A stretch of 64,000 nt of DNA from Bacteroides sp. 519 (GTDB lineage: Bacteria; Bacteroidota; Bacteroidia; Bacteroidales; Bacteroidaceae), in NCBI RefSeq assembly GCF_010500955.1, contig NZ_QVMJ01000001.1, positions 372,001 through 436,000 of the forward strand. The letters run 5' to 3'. The notes beneath the pieces were generated by a model. It was not told where the DNA came from. It saw nothing but the letters and a program-made list of their open reading frames with translations, and made no database searches. Shown piece after piece: positions 33,877 to 43,140 of the stretch; within the stretch, counting starts at the first letter, position 1; the number at the start of each line of letters is the position of its first letter. The position numbers and the translations under genes were made by a program.

Positions 33877-34806
33877 TTATTTTGTTATTATATGTAGTAC
33901 CGAAAAGCCAATACCCATTGTCATCATGCGTTCTTTCCTGTTGGTTAGAAGTTGTTGTGTCCAGTCGAGCAACCCACCGTCGCCAATCTCAATCACATTC
34001 TCGCCTACTACTATTTTTGCTTTTATCCGAAAGCCATAGTAATAGTTATTTTCATAGTCGGGTTCGACAACCGATACTTTTATATGGTCGCTGTTTTTCT
34101 GAACATATGATATTGACTCTGTAATTAATGGGCTTTGACCGTCATACCCTTTGCATGGGATAATCTCGAAGTATATATGTTCAAAGCTGTAACTTCGTAA
34201 AACGTCATACGATGCTGTCAGGTGTTTAAATAGTTCCTCTTTTTCAAAATTAAAACTCCCTGTATCTTTACCACAGGAAATCAGGCAAATAACTGAAAAA
34301 TGAGGAGTGAAATTAGGATTGTCAAATACCTGTGTCCGAATAATCCGTGAAATATTACTGTAGTTGTAGGTTCGGCTATCTAATCCGCCTTTTTTCTTTA
34401 ATGAAGCATAATGCAAGGCTGTTGCATTGGTTGGGTCTGCCTGCATTTCTGTATTTCTTAAAGCCGTCAACACTTTCTTTTGGTCTACGGTAGCAACAAC
34501 ACTACTCGTTCCCAACTGTGCGGCAGGAGAATGTTCTATCGGTTCAAATCCTCTGCTGGCTAATACTTTATAGCACGTCAATTCTTGTTCTTTGTACCTT
34601 AAAACATCTATATTGGCAGGTTTGACAAGTTTATTCCCCTCGTATTTATTTAATAAAGACGAGGGCGTTTCTTGTTGGATGCGCCTGTTAAAAACCTCCA
34701 ATAAAATAGTGTTCAGTTCCGACCCACTTAATTCATCGGATAGTATCTTAACTATATCCGGTAAATCCAATTTGCTGATAATATGTTCACCTATATCTTT
34801 TTTCAT
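33877..34806 (-). CDS. Unrecognised 309-aa protein, distantly aminoacyl-tRNA-synthetase-like
   Basis: No family is assigned with confidence. Several segments, HSPAAQLGTSSVVATVDQKK, RNTEMQADPTNATALHYASL and the C-terminal IEIGDGGLLDWTQQLL ... MTMGIGFSVLHI, resemble the motif 2 / motif 3 layout of class II (HisRS-like) folds. This is pattern memory, not a search result. It overlaps the GNAT gene upstream by 4 bp and precedes the AraC gene by 1 bp, giving a three-gene operon GNAT / unknown / AraC. Confidence 0.5.
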   Translation of the reverse strand: MKKDIGEHIISKLDLPDIVKILSDELSGSELNTILLEVFNRRIQQETPSSLLNKYEGNKLVKPANIDVLRYKEQELTCYKVLASRGFEPIEHSPAAQLGTSSVVATVDQKKVLTALRNTEMQADPTNATALHYASLKKKGGLDSRTYNYSNISRIIRTQVFDNPNFTPHFSVICLISCGKDTGSFNFEKEELFKHLTASYDVLRSYSFEHIYFEIIPCKGYDGQSPLITESISYVQKNSDHIKVSVVEPDYENNYYYGFRIKAKIVVGENVIEIGDGGLLDWTQQLLTNRKERMMTMGIGFSVLHIITK

Positions 34807-35300
34807 GTCTTTCTAATACTGTATAAATGTTCATCAATTATTTTCCCCTCTTTTATTACTGAGGATTTAATAACAGCCTCTTTTTCAAAACCCACTTTTT
34901 CTAACACTTTCATTGAACCTATATTATACTCGTAAATATTTGCATAAACCCTCAATAAGTTAAGTGCTTCAAAAGCAAAATTTAATAATAGCCTTACTGT
35001 TTCAGTAGCATAGCCTTTCCCCCAATAGGGTTCTCCAATCCAATATCCTATCTCTGCATTAATACGATATACGTCATGTTGTGGTATTAAACTACCACAA
35101 CCGACAAATGTATTGTCCTCATATATTCCGAAAACATGCCCTAATACACCATTTTCGGCTAAACCGAGAAATGTAATAGCATCCTCAATCGTATAAGGAT
35201 ATGGAAACGCATCCCGTAGGTTTACAGCGATTGCGTGATTATTAGCTAATCTCTGTATTGCTTCAGGAGAAGTTAGGTTTATATTTTGTAATCGTATCAT
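34803..35300 (-). CDS. GNAT acetyltransferase (RimJ/RimL-like)
   Basis: 165 residues from the ATG at 35300 (MIRLQNINL); the longer frame to 35345 overlaps the promoter. The acetyl-CoA loop is GYWIGEPYWGKGYATETVRL and the C-terminal NIYEYNIGSMKVLEKVGF is the classic RimJ/RimL N-terminal-acetyltransferase-like signature. Substrate unknown. It is the first gene of a leftward operon with the two genes at 33.1-34.8 kb. Confidence 0.85.
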   Translation of the reverse strand: MIRLQNINLTSPEAIQRLANNHAIAVNLRDAFPYPYTIEDAITFLGLAENGVLGHVFGIYEDNTFVGCGSLIPQHDVYRINAEIGYWIGEPYWGKGYATETVRLLLNFAFEALNLLRVYANIYEYNIGSMKVLEKVGFEKEAVIKSSVIKEGKIIDEHLYSIRKT

Positions 35301-35323
35301 TTTAATATATTTATTGTTCTTTG

Positions 35324-35331
35324 CAAAGGTA
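35324..35331 (-). promoter_or_regulatory. -7 box TACCTTTG of the GNAT operon
   Basis: A perfect TAnnTTTG, 23 bp before the ATG at 35300. Confidence 0.6.
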
Positions 35332-35396
35332 ACTCCATATATCAAATCAAAGAGTGTAAAAATGAATCAATTTTATCAATAGAATTCTTGTTTGAT

Positions 35397-36629
35397 TCAC
35401 ATTCTTTCAATTATCTGCTTTTCCAATCCTTTTAATTTATGGGATAGGGCTTCCATATCCTGACTTATTTTCTCTTTGGTTATCTTGGCATAGATTTGGG
35501 TTGTTTTAATATTGGTATGCCCCATCATTCGGCTAACGGTTTCTATCGGAACCCCCTGTGAGACAGTTAATAAAATTCCGAAAGTATGCCTAGCCATGTG
35601 GTAGGTCAGCCGTGTTTTAATCCCGCATTGCTTGCCTATCTTTTTTAATATCGCATTACAAGTACCATTACCCGGTACAGGGAAAATTCTGTTATCCCTT
35701 GTGTAGCCTTTGTACTTCTCTATTATCCGTTTGGGAACTTCTAACAGCCGGATACTCGAATCGGTATTTGTTTTCTGTCTGCGGGTGATTATCCATAAAT
35801 GACCGTCAAAAGACGTTTTAAGGTTGTCTTTAGTCAGGTTCTTTACATCCGAGTAGCTTAACCCGCAAAAACAGGAAAATACAAACAAATCCCTTACCAG
35901 TTCATATTGGGCGTTCTTCATCTTAGCGTTTACAAGCAAGTTGAGTTCTTCTTTATTCAGAAATCCCCTGTCTTTTACTTCGGGGCTTATCAGGTAGCCT
36001 GCAAACGGATTAATAGCTAATTGTCCCGAATTTCGGGCTATGGCTACTATATGCTTAACCCCTATCATGTAGTTCCATATCGTATTGGTGGAACAATTTC
36101 GTTCTGTTCGTAAATAATACTCAAAGCCATTTACAAAAGCGAGATTCAGTTCTTTAAGAAATATATCATTCCGCTTATACTCCTGTATGATATAGCTTTC
36201 CATGTGTTTATATAAGGTGCAATATTTGGAATAACTCGCTTGCGCCCTGTTGTATCCGACTTTTCGGGAAAATTCTTGGTTATGTTTGGCAAAGAGGGTT
36301 AAAAATGTATCTTGCTTTATTCCTAACCCTAAATAGGCGTTCTTTACCTTATCAGCCGTAACAAAGCCGTCCGTTTGCATTACTTCCTGATAGTGGCGGT
36401 TTATATCGACACGGATTTTATCCAAAGCGAGATTGGTTTTTACCGCTAATGTACTTTTACCTGTCAGCCTTCCGGCTTTGATATCCCAAAGATTTGCAGG
36501 AATATTCATTTTCAAACTGAACTGGCTGATTGTTCTGTCAATCGTAATTCTTCCCATTACAGGGACAGTTCCATCGGGCTTGGGGTTGTTCCGTTTGAGA
36601 TAAAACAGAACCTTAAATGTTGATCGCAT
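35397..36629 (-). CDS. Tyrosine integrase, IntDOT-like
   Basis: About 410 residues from the ATG at 36629 (MRSTFKVLFYLKRNNPKPDG). The arm-binding N-terminus matches Bacteroides conjugative-transposon integrases. The catalytic domain carries FVFSCFCGLSYSDVKNL (position of Arg I occupied by the CGLSYSD form usual in IntDOT relatives), the Lys of RRQKTNTDSSI, HMARHTFGILL (HxxR-H) and GHTNIKTTQIYAKIT (Tyr nucleophile). It appears intact. It should integrate and excise an element, but element ends could not be placed. A frameshifted rteC lies 1 kb away. Confidence 0.9.
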   Translation of the reverse strand: MRSTFKVLFYLKRNNPKPDGTVPVMGRITIDRTISQFSLKMNIPANLWDIKAGRLTGKSTLAVKTNLALDKIRVDINRHYQEVMQTDGFVTADKVKNAYLGLGIKQDTFLTLFAKHNQEFSRKVGYNRAQASYSKYCTLYKHMESYIIQEYKRNDIFLKELNLAFVNGFEYYLRTERNCSTNTIWNYMIGVKHIVAIARNSGQLAINPFAGYLISPEVKDRGFLNKEELNLLVNAKMKNAQYELVRDLFVFSCFCGLSYSDVKNLTKDNLKTSFDGHLWIITRRQKTNTDSSIRLLEVPKRIIEKYKGYTRDNRIFPVPGNGTCNAILKKIGKQCGIKTRLTYHMARHTFGILLTVSQGVPIETVSRMMGHTNIKTTQIYAKITKEKISQDMEALSHKLKGLEKQIIERM

Positions 36630-36649
36630 ACTCAAAGTTTTTAATGATA

Positions 36650-36657
36650 CAAAATTA
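36650..36657 (-). promoter_or_regulatory. -7 box TAATTTTG of the integrase
   Basis: A perfect TAnnTTTG, 20 bp before the ATG at 36629. The rest of the 36630-36882 gap has a TTACCTTTGT word (about 36770) that loosely resembles a CTnDOT core site and nothing else I recognise. Confidence 0.5.
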
Positions 36658-36882
36658 ATTTACTTTAAGTTACAAGAGGTTACGAGCGACAATGCAAGAA
36701 GCAGACAATTAGCGACTTATAGCCAATTTACATTTTTTTCGTTGGTAATGATGTGGTAATTGAACTTTGTCTTACCTTTGTCTATGGAAGGGATTTTTCT
36801 GTCCAAAAGAAAAGCCAAACAAAGAACTTTACCTACACATTATCAGGCGGTTGTCCTCGTTTGGCTGAAGCTTGCTTTTTTA

Positions 36883-37413
36883 TCAGACTTTTATTTTATA
36901 CTTCGCTTGTACTACTCCATTTGTATAACTTATGCAGCTTTGCAATTCCCATTGAGATTCTTTCGGCTGCTTGGGGAATAGCGCAATTCCATTTCCAAGA
37001 ATAACGGGTATCGTGGTTATTATCATTTCATCAACCATATTCTCATTAAGCAACATGGCTGTTATTTTACCGCCACCGACTAGCCAAATGTCTTTTTCGC
37101 TTTCATTGCGGAGATAAGATATATTCTCAATCACGTTTTCCGTAATAAAGTGAATATTCTCTTTTGTTCCCATCGAATTGCGGGTAACAACATAGGTTGT
37201 TTTATCCGTGTATGGCCAAACGAAGTCCATATTTAATATGTCCCGGTATGTTTGTCCGCCCATAATAACAGTATCAATGGATTTATAGAAATCGTCGTAA
37301 CCATAATTTGTTTCTGGATTTATCGGATATTTTGTTAGCCAATCCAAATCACCATCGCTTCGGGCAATGTACCCGTCAATGGAAGCTGCTATGTATAATT
37401 TTATTTTCTTCAT
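36883..37413 (-). CDS. Dihydrofolate-reductase-like (RibD C-terminal-like) protein
   Basis: 176 residues from the ATG at 37413. The family start IKLYIAASIDGYIARSDGD, the DTVIMGGQTYRDIL core, and IWLVGGGKITAMLL plus IITTIPVILGNGIALF match the RibD-C/DHFR-like reductase family common on mobile elements. True trimethoprim resistance cannot be inferred. The structured element at 37435-37639 lies immediately upstream of the start. Confidence 0.85.
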   Translation of the reverse strand: MKKIKLYIAASIDGYIARSDGDLDWLTKYPINPETNYGYDDFYKSIDTVIMGGQTYRDILNMDFVWPYTDKTTYVVTRNSMGTKENIHFITENVIENISYLRNESEKDIWLVGGGKITAMLLNENMVDEMIITTIPVILGNGIALFPKQPKESQWELQSCISYTNGVVQAKYKIKV

Positions 37414-37434
37414 GATTATCAAGTGTTATGCAAA

Positions 37435-37639
37435 ATACGAAAAAAGCGTGGAACTTACACTGCTCCGACACGAGGCACTGGTATGCCTTAAGAACGAAAC
37501 AGGCAAGTCCACGCCATACTTTCGTATAGCATGAACATTGCACATTCCATCTCGTTCTTAATTTGAAAATTACCAGTTTTCGTGTCGAGACGTTCAGCGA
37601 ACGTTATGTTATATATCTATGAAGTATCTGATATACTTC
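37435..37639. ncRNA. Structured element with interleaved inverted repeats
   Basis: Arm S1a (37435-37455, containing GCGTGGAACTT) pairs with S1b (37505-37526, AAGTCCACGCC ... TTTCGTAT). Arm S2a (37466-37496, CGACACGAGGCACTGGTA ... CTTAAGAACGA) pairs with S2b (37552-37587, TCGTTCTTAA ... TACCAGTTTTCGTGTCG). The order S1a-S2a-S1b-S2b is interleaved, giving a pseudoknot or two mutually exclusive folds. Two simple hairpins follow: CGTTC-AGC-GAACG (37591-37603) and GAAGTAT...ATACTTC (37621-37639). It is non-coding. RNA switch, recombination site or repeat element are all possible. Confidence 0.5.
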
Positions 37640-37685
37640 TTATTCTCTTAATTTTACGCATACAAAGATACTATATTTAATTTAT

Positions 37686-38530
37686 TTATCTGCTGTCCGC
37701 ATCATCCATTCTTCGGGTTAACGCTTTGACCAAGCGGTTTAGATATTCCGTTCGATTGGTTTTACGACTTCTGATTTCTAAAAAAATATGGTAAATATCG
37801 CTCAAATCGACCTTGAAAATTCTTCCGAAAATGGTCGCCAATGCTTTTATTTCTATCATTCCTGCATTGATGCTTTTTTCTTCGTGAATGCTATATATGA
37901 GTTCTCCAAGTGCCGTTTTCTTGTCAGTCCATTGAGTAGGAGGCAATTCTTCATTTATTTGATATCCGTTTTCTTCCTGATACTTCAATTTTGATAACTC
38001 ACAATTCAGATAAGCCGCCAACATATCGTTGGCAAGCAGTTTAGCAACCTTGAAATCAAAATTGGTCGAAAATTTAGGATCGCGCTCGAAATAAAAACTT
38101 TCCAGATTCAAATCCATTTCATGGCGTCCTCTTAAAAAATAGTACTTGTCAAAGCAGCTTTGACCGGAACGATAGTATTGAATAAATTCAGCATTCTTAT
38201 TACAAAAGCCATTTATTTGTTCGTGCTCTTTTCAAGATACGTTCTTATAGTAGCGAAATTTGAGATAGGACGTTTGATTTCCAAATAATATATCTTGCGA
38301 AGGTAAATCAATTTGCTAAACAATATGGGTTTAGTGTATTTGAAAAACGTGATTTCTTCGTCAAAGGATGGGAATTTATATTCTGAAACGAGAGCTTTTA
38401 GTTCTTCAAAAGCGTTCTCCATCATTAATATCATAGAAGGAGCATTTTGTACTATATTATACAATTCTGTTTCGCCTACCTGTATTGAAGCATTCAACTC
38501 ACGGACTATTTTTTCTATCTTATCTTTCAT
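37686..38530 (-). pseudogene. rteC: rteC-like excision regulator, frameshifted
   Basis: Two frames cover RteC. The N-terminal frame (ATG at 38530) contains EEITFFKYTKPILFSKLIYL and ends KSTNK at 38213. The C-terminal frame is open upstream of its first ATG and reads INGFCNKNAEFIQYYRSGQS, then YYFLRGRHEMDLNLESFYFE, down to 37686. One missing base at about 38216-38222 rejoins them. RteC is the CTnDOT-type regulator that turns on excision. The loss would leave excision of a linked element without this control. Confidence 0.75.
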
Positions 38531-38717
38531 AACCGTTGTTTTAGAATGAGAGTGAAAGCTATTTAGAATCTGATTCTTTGCTTTTAAAATTTTAAGCCCC
38601 AAATAAAGGGAGCCAATTACCTAAAATTGTAAATAACAGACATACCTTAACTTTTTAGCAACAAAAACACTCATAGTTTCTCATGTGGTATATAGCGATT
38701 ATGGCTGTCATTTCCAG

Positions 38718-38830
38718 ATGATTTTCAATGATATAACACCTAAATAAGTGTGGTTGAGATAGCGGATTAACAGTCTTGATGTTGACTATGACTTGTGGAA
38801 TAAAAAGCGGGAGGCCATAGATAATTTCTT
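38718..38830 (+). pseudogene. Remnant of a PAS-LuxR regulator (5' end)
   Basis: Reads M-IFNDITPK-stop-VWLR-stop-RINSLDVDYDLWNKKREAID, closely matching the start of the intact gene at 40813 (ISNNITPKKLWSRQ, then SIDVDYDSWNKKRESI). Two stops and the missing remainder make it a decayed paralogue. Confidence 0.7.
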
Positions 38831-38843
38831 ATTTCTGGCCTTT

Positions 38844-39317
38844 TCATAAAAACAATTTCAACATCTCCTCAGCGTGTGCCTGATTATAAGACAGCACATA
38901 AGCTATGTAAGGAACGAAAAGTAGCATGCTGAATAATAAACCTATTCCTAACGCTTTATATTCTTTATGTTTGAAGATTACATAGAGTACCCACATCAAA
39001 TTGAGTGTCATTATAATATGCCCAACATGAGCTATTATATTCGCTTCATTCCATGGTAAAACAAACATGGACATTGTTCCAAGAAAATAAATTGGAAGAA
39101 ATGTTATCATTAAATACGAAGCGTTTTTCTTTACCAGAAACACTAAAAATAAAAGCAGATACAAGAAACTTGTTGGAGAACAAGAATTAAATGCAACCCA
39201 TTGGACTACACTAATTTTCAATTTTCCCAAGAAAAAGAATGTGCTACTCAAGGTTATGAGAAATAATAACCCAGCTAAAATAACCCCAATAATCTTCTCT
39301 TTTTTCGTAAGTATCAT
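38844..39317 (-). CDS. Four-helix integral membrane protein (paralogue of 32184-32663)
   Basis: About 157 residues from the ATG at 39317 (MILTKKEKIIG). Four hydrophobic segments and the KISVVQWVAFNSCSPTS and NQAHAEEMLKL marks match the paralogue upstream of the other AraC-GyrI regulator. Here the upstream gene is a decayed GyrI remnant, so the pair membrane protein plus AraC-GyrI appears twice in the window. Function unknown. Confidence 0.6.
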   Translation of the reverse strand: MILTKKEKIIGVILAGLLFLITLSSTFFFLGKLKISVVQWVAFNSCSPTSFLYLLLFLVFLVKKNASYLMITFLPIYFLGTMSMFVLPWNEANIIAHVGHIIMTLNLMWVLYVIFKHKEYKALGIGLLFSMLLFVPYIAYVLSYNQAHAEEMLKLFL

Positions 39318-39328
39318 ATCAATAAAGA

Positions 39329-39533
39329 TTATAATGGTTTTACAGGAATGCAAATATCCACGATGAATTTATGTTCAGGATCCGCACTGTAATCATTATG
39401 ATAGTACTCATAAGTAGGGCTATCGGCAGGTTGAAATCCGCTTTCAGTTAGCCATGAACATATCGTGTTCCATGCCTCTTCAAACTCTGTCTCTTTAAGT
39501 TCGAAGCGACCAACAGCATATTTGCCGGCTGGA
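39329..39533 (-). pseudogene. GyrI-like domain remnant of an AraC regulator
   Basis: Translates IPAGKYAVGRFELKETEFEE ... WLTESGFQPADSPTYEYYHN ... HKFIVDICIPVKPL-stop, collinear with the last about 67 residues of the regulator at 24413-25360. It is fused upstream, out of frame, to a YbaK-like fragment. Confidence 0.75.
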
Positions 39534-39921
39534 ATTTATGCTGTGTGTAAGCAAGAATTCGCTCTGTCATTACTTTCATATATCCGGTAGTTGTTCCGTC
39601 ACTGCAACCATACCATTTTTGAGAAAGCACATCTTTATCGAATACAAATTGTACATCGCTGGCTGTATCAAGCAACGCACTGAAAATGGTAGCAGCTCCT
39701 ATCTGAGTTTCTAGTTTTTGCTGCATTAGTTCTGCTGGAGCAAACGAAAGTTGGGAAACACCAAGTGCTGCTGCGAACTTTTTTGAGCGGAAAGGCTTTT
39801 TAGCTGTTGTAACAAACAGATAAAACTCTGTTTGCTGACGATTGTAAAGAAACCCCAGTTGTTCGGCTTTTAGATCGCAGGGGGAGGTGTATTGGAAGAG
39901 TAACCGTGAAACATCTTATTA
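39534..39921 (-). pseudogene. YbaK/ProX-like tRNA-editing domain remnant
   Basis: One long minus-strand frame reads CDLKAEQLGFLYNRQQTEFY, FAAALGVSQLSFAPAEL and TIFSALLDTASDVQFVFDKD. This is the central part of the YbaK/prolyl-tRNA editing family (NRQQTEFYL ... LGVSxLSFA). It lacks a proper start (the only ATG, at 39921 in another frame, stops early) and its 3' end is joined to the GyrI fragment at about 39533. A deletion scar rather than a gene. Confidence 0.6.
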
Positions 39922-39994
39922 ATTTTAACGATGCAAAAGATAACTGAAATATGATAAAATGTAGAGTTTAAGGTAAAAAATCATTCTTGATCGT

Positions 39995-40717
39995 TCATTT
40001 CTTCATTGCCTCCGTTCTTAAATCCGTAGGCATTTTTTCAATTGCATATCGTAAAGCCGTGCGCGGCATTACTGCTTTTTTCGACACCACATAATCGAAC
40101 ACTTCCTGCTGGTAAGCTTCACTGGCAGCTTTAAGCATCCATCCGTAACCCTTTTGCACTAAATCATCTTTGTCGAGTAGCAGAATATCGGCTATTTCAA
40201 AAATGTCTTTCAGAAACAATCCTTTGCGAGCGGGGATAATTAATGTAACAGCAGCAGCTCGTTTTACCCAACGATTGGATGATATTGCCCACTTTTTCAG
40301 TCTGGCAACATATTCGGGGTACATCATCATAAAGTTTCCGATTGTATGATTGCACAACGTGTCGCAATCTGCCCAGTTGGTCAAATAATTATGTACCCAA
40401 TACTCGAAGGTACTAAAATCGGATGGTTCATATTGCTTATGTAATGATTCAGCCCAGATACAAGCAATTACCGCCTCTTCCAAATAACCCGACTGCCAAA
40501 GCTCGTCGCATAGTTTGAATATTTCTTGTTTGGGTAGTTTTTTTATTTGCTTGAAGCTCAGTTTGCCTATTTTGCTCACTTCACCCATTCCTACGCCATG
40601 AACCTTTGCCGCTTCACCTGTTTTAAAGAAGCGATTGGAAGAAGCAAGCACTTTGGGATTAATGCTATCCATTAGTGTCTGGCGAACATCTGATAACAAT
40701 TCGTTTTCTATGCTCAT
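39995..40717 (-). CDS. DNA alkylation repair protein, AlkD-like
   Basis: A 240-residue HEAT-like repeat protein. Family marks: GVGMGEVSKIGK near residue 42, WADCDTLCNHTIGNFM (about 115), SSNRWVKRAAAVTLI (about 147) and DDLVQKGYGWMLKAA (about 187) that includes the Trp/Asp base-handling positions. AlkD-type glycosylases remove bulky alkylated purines. It lies among decayed genes but looks intact. Confidence 0.85.
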   Translation of the reverse strand: MSIENELLSDVRQTLMDSINPKVLASSNRFFKTGEAAKVHGVGMGEVSKIGKLSFKQIKKLPKQEIFKLCDELWQSGYLEEAVIACIWAESLHKQYEPSDFSTFEYWVHNYLTNWADCDTLCNHTIGNFMMMYPEYVARLKKWAISSNRWVKRAAAVTLIIPARKGLFLKDIFEIADILLLDKDDLVQKGYGWMLKAASEAYQQEVFDYVVSKKAVMPRTALRYAIEKMPTDLRTEAMKK

Positions 40718-40721
40718 ATTT

Positions 40722-40803
40722 CATTTCTCTGTTACGATAAACATTTCACTGTTGGATGTAAAGTTATTACCGTTAGTTACTTTCAGAAACAGCTTTCTAT
40801 ATA
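40722..40803 (-). pseudogene. Methyltransferase C-terminal remnant
   Basis: Reads YRKLFLKVTNGNNFTSNSEM ... FIVTEK-stop, matching the end of the methyltransferase at 29767-30579 (FRKVTIHK ... GNDFTSNSEMFVVAKK). Only about 26 residues survive. Confidence 0.7.
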
Positions 40804-40812
40804 CAAATATAC

Positions 40813-41577
40813 ATGATTTCCAATAATATAACACCAAAAAAACTTTGGTCAAGACAGCAAATAAGTAGTATTGACGTTGACTATGATTCGTGGAATAAGA
40901 AGCGGGAATCGATACAGAGTTTCTCTCAAATAACCCAAAGTTGCATCTTCACTGTCGATGTATTCAAGGAAAGATATGACTTTGCTTCTGATAATTTTTC
41001 TACTATTTTAGGGTATAATCCCACATGGATAAGAACAATACAGAAACAGGGCGATGTATTGGAAGAGAGGATACATCCGGACGATCGCACTCAGTTGTTG
41101 GAATACCAAATTGAGCATGGACGGTTTATCTATTCGCTTCCACAGGAGGAAAGGAACGATTATCAACAGATGTTTCAGTACCGGATACTGAATGCTAAAG
41201 GGCAATATGTAAATGTAATCAGCCGTCAGCAGGTTCTTGAGAAGGACAGGAATGGCAAGGCGTGGATTATTATGGGAGTTATCGATATATCTCCCGACCA
41301 ACTATTCACGGAAAAAATCAAACGAACAGTTATTAATAGTAAAACGGGCGAGATACTTGCACCGATGTTTATTCCGGCAGAAAAACAACTAACTAACCGG
41401 GAAAAAGAAATTCTGTTATTAATACGCCAAGGTTTCTTGAGTAAAGAAATTGCGGATAAATTGAGTCTTAGTATTTATACGGTAAATAATCACCGAAAGA
41501 ACATACTGGCTAAACTGGATGTAGACAATGTAATGGAGGCAATCAATACTGCCCGTGACTTGGGAATCATCTATTAA
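40813..41577 (+). CDS. PAS-LuxR-type transcriptional regulator
   Basis: A 254-residue protein with a PAS-like sensor (YDFASDNFSTILGYNPTWIR ... ERIHPDDRTQLLEYQ ... GVIDISPDQ, about residues 50-165) and a LuxR-type HTH (LTNREKEILLLIRQGFLSKE ... LSLSIYTVNNHRKNILAKL, about 198-245). The ligand is unknown. A decayed copy of its start lies at 38718-38830. It is followed by the broken helicase gene at 41690. Confidence 0.85.
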   Translation: MISNNITPKKLWSRQQISSIDVDYDSWNKKRESIQSFSQITQSCIFTVDVFKERYDFASDNFSTILGYNPTWIRTIQKQGDVLEERIHPDDRTQLLEYQIEHGRFIYSLPQEERNDYQQMFQYRILNAKGQYVNVISRQQVLEKDRNGKAWIIMGVIDISPDQLFTEKIKRTVINSKTGEILAPMFIPAEKQLTNREKEILLLIRQGFLSKEIADKLSLSIYTVNNHRKNILAKLDVDNVMEAINTARDLGIIY

Positions 41578-41639
41578 GGCAGCCAATCTAAACCCGAAAA
41601 TAGCTATAAATAGCCATTTCACACTCCACCAGAACGCAA

Positions 41640-41647
41640 TAATTTTG
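41640..41647 (+). promoter_or_regulatory. -7 box TAATTTTG of the helicase remnant
   Basis: A perfect TAnnTTTG, 42 bp before the ATG at 41690. Confidence 0.5.
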
Positions 41648-41689
41648 CACACTCTTTTTGTGTCTTAATGTAATAACAAGGAGTGCTTT

Positions 41690-43140
41690 ATGGTATTTAA
41701 TAAAACAGAAGAACAGGAACGTGAATATTTGCAACAGGTTGTCAGCTTACTGAATAAAAGCATCAGTAGTGCAGATGCATCGGTAAAAGAACGAGTGAAA
41801 ACCCTGAACGAGCAAAAGCAATATCTTTGGGATAACCGCGATATCGACCCCCACGAAATAACTCAAGTCAGAGGAAATATCCTGAATGTTTTTGCCATTG
41901 GCGAAGAGGTTAAAGTATCGAGCAAATCCTATCAGGTGTATTAGATAACAAATACAAACACCAGACTTTTTTTGAGCAGGTTAACAAATTGCTCAATAAG
42001 CCTGCCACAGACTTTATCGAACGGATACAGTATAAGGCTTCTTTCGACTTTATTTCCCAACTAGACCGGTTTATCCTGCATATTGAGAATACTTATTTCA
42101 AGGCTACAGATGTAAGACTGACTAAATTTGTAGCCATACCAGCCAAATACATCGAAGAACAATTCCGCCGTTTCAATCGCTATCCCATGCGCTTGCGGTT
42201 TGAAACAATGACAGATTATATTCTGGAAATGGCACAAATTCAATACCATATCACCGTTACCACCGCCCAGCGGAACATGCTCAAGAAAGAGATTCGGAAT
42301 ATGTTTGCCGGGAATAATGATATGCAGGTTTATAGAGATTTCTTTGAATGGGTAGGCAAACCGGAACTATTCAAGATGCGCAAGAACCGCATTCTCGAAT
42401 ATGCGGATCTCGCTCCGTTGGCCTATCTGCATATTGCCTTAAACGGAAATAATATGCAATCCTCAGTTAAACATCTTTTAGTGGATGAGATGCAGGACTA
42501 TTCGCCCATCCAATATAAAATTTTACAGAAACTTTACCCCTGTAGAAAAACTATTCTGGGCGATGCCAGCCAGTCGGTAAACCCTTATGGCTCATCTACT
42601 GCCGAAATGATTCGGAAAGCCTTTGTTTTGGGTGAAGTAATGAAGTTATGCAAGAGCTATCGTTCAACTTACGAAATTACCGAGTTTGCACAAATGATTC
42701 GAAAAAACGAAGAACTGGACCCCGTTGTTCGACATGGTGAGAAACCGCAAATCTTGAAATGCAAGAATGAGGAAGAAGAGATTGTTGCAATTGCTAGATT
42801 AATAACCATTTTTAAGCAATCCAACAACAAATCGCTTGGAATTGTTTGCAAAACCGAGTCACAAGCACAAGTACTATCGGATAAGTTAAAAACCTATGTC
42901 AACGATATTTATTTCCTTTCTAACCAAAGTTCTGCTTTTGTGCAAGGCACCATTATTACCTCAGCTCACATGGCAAAGGGCTTGGAGTTTGATGAGGTAA
43001 TTGTTCCACAAGTAACCAACAAGAATTACAATTCAGAAATCGATAAGAGTATGCTTTATGTGGCAGTGACAAGGGCAATGCATAGATTGACATTGACTTA
43101 CGATGGTTGCTTAACAGAATACCTATTTGTTTGCCATTGA
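41690..43140 (+). pseudogene. HelD/UvrD-like helicase with internal deletion
   Basis: The N-terminal 70-odd residues (KTEEQEREYLQQVVSLLNKS ... GNILNVFAIGEEV) and a C-terminal part that is open from about 41926 (ILSGVLDNKYKHQTFFEQVN). The latter carries helicase motifs LLVDEMQDYSPIQYKIL (II), GDASQSVNPYG (III), SAHMAKGLEFDEVIVP (V) and LYVAVTRAMHRL (VI). The Walker A and motif Ia region is missing at the join near 41920, where the frame also changes. It cannot hydrolyse ATP as drawn. Paralogues belong to the UvrD/HelD superfamily. Confidence 0.8.

Noticed and set aside
36765..36785. CTnDOT-like core attachment site TTACCTTTGT
   Set aside because: Two mismatches to GTAnnTTTGC, no second copy in matching orientation, and the word also occurs as a promoter box.
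39448..39726. 92-residue frame on the minus strand
   Set aside because: It is a chimera: the first two thirds are YbaK-like and the rest reads a GyrI fragment in the wrong frame.
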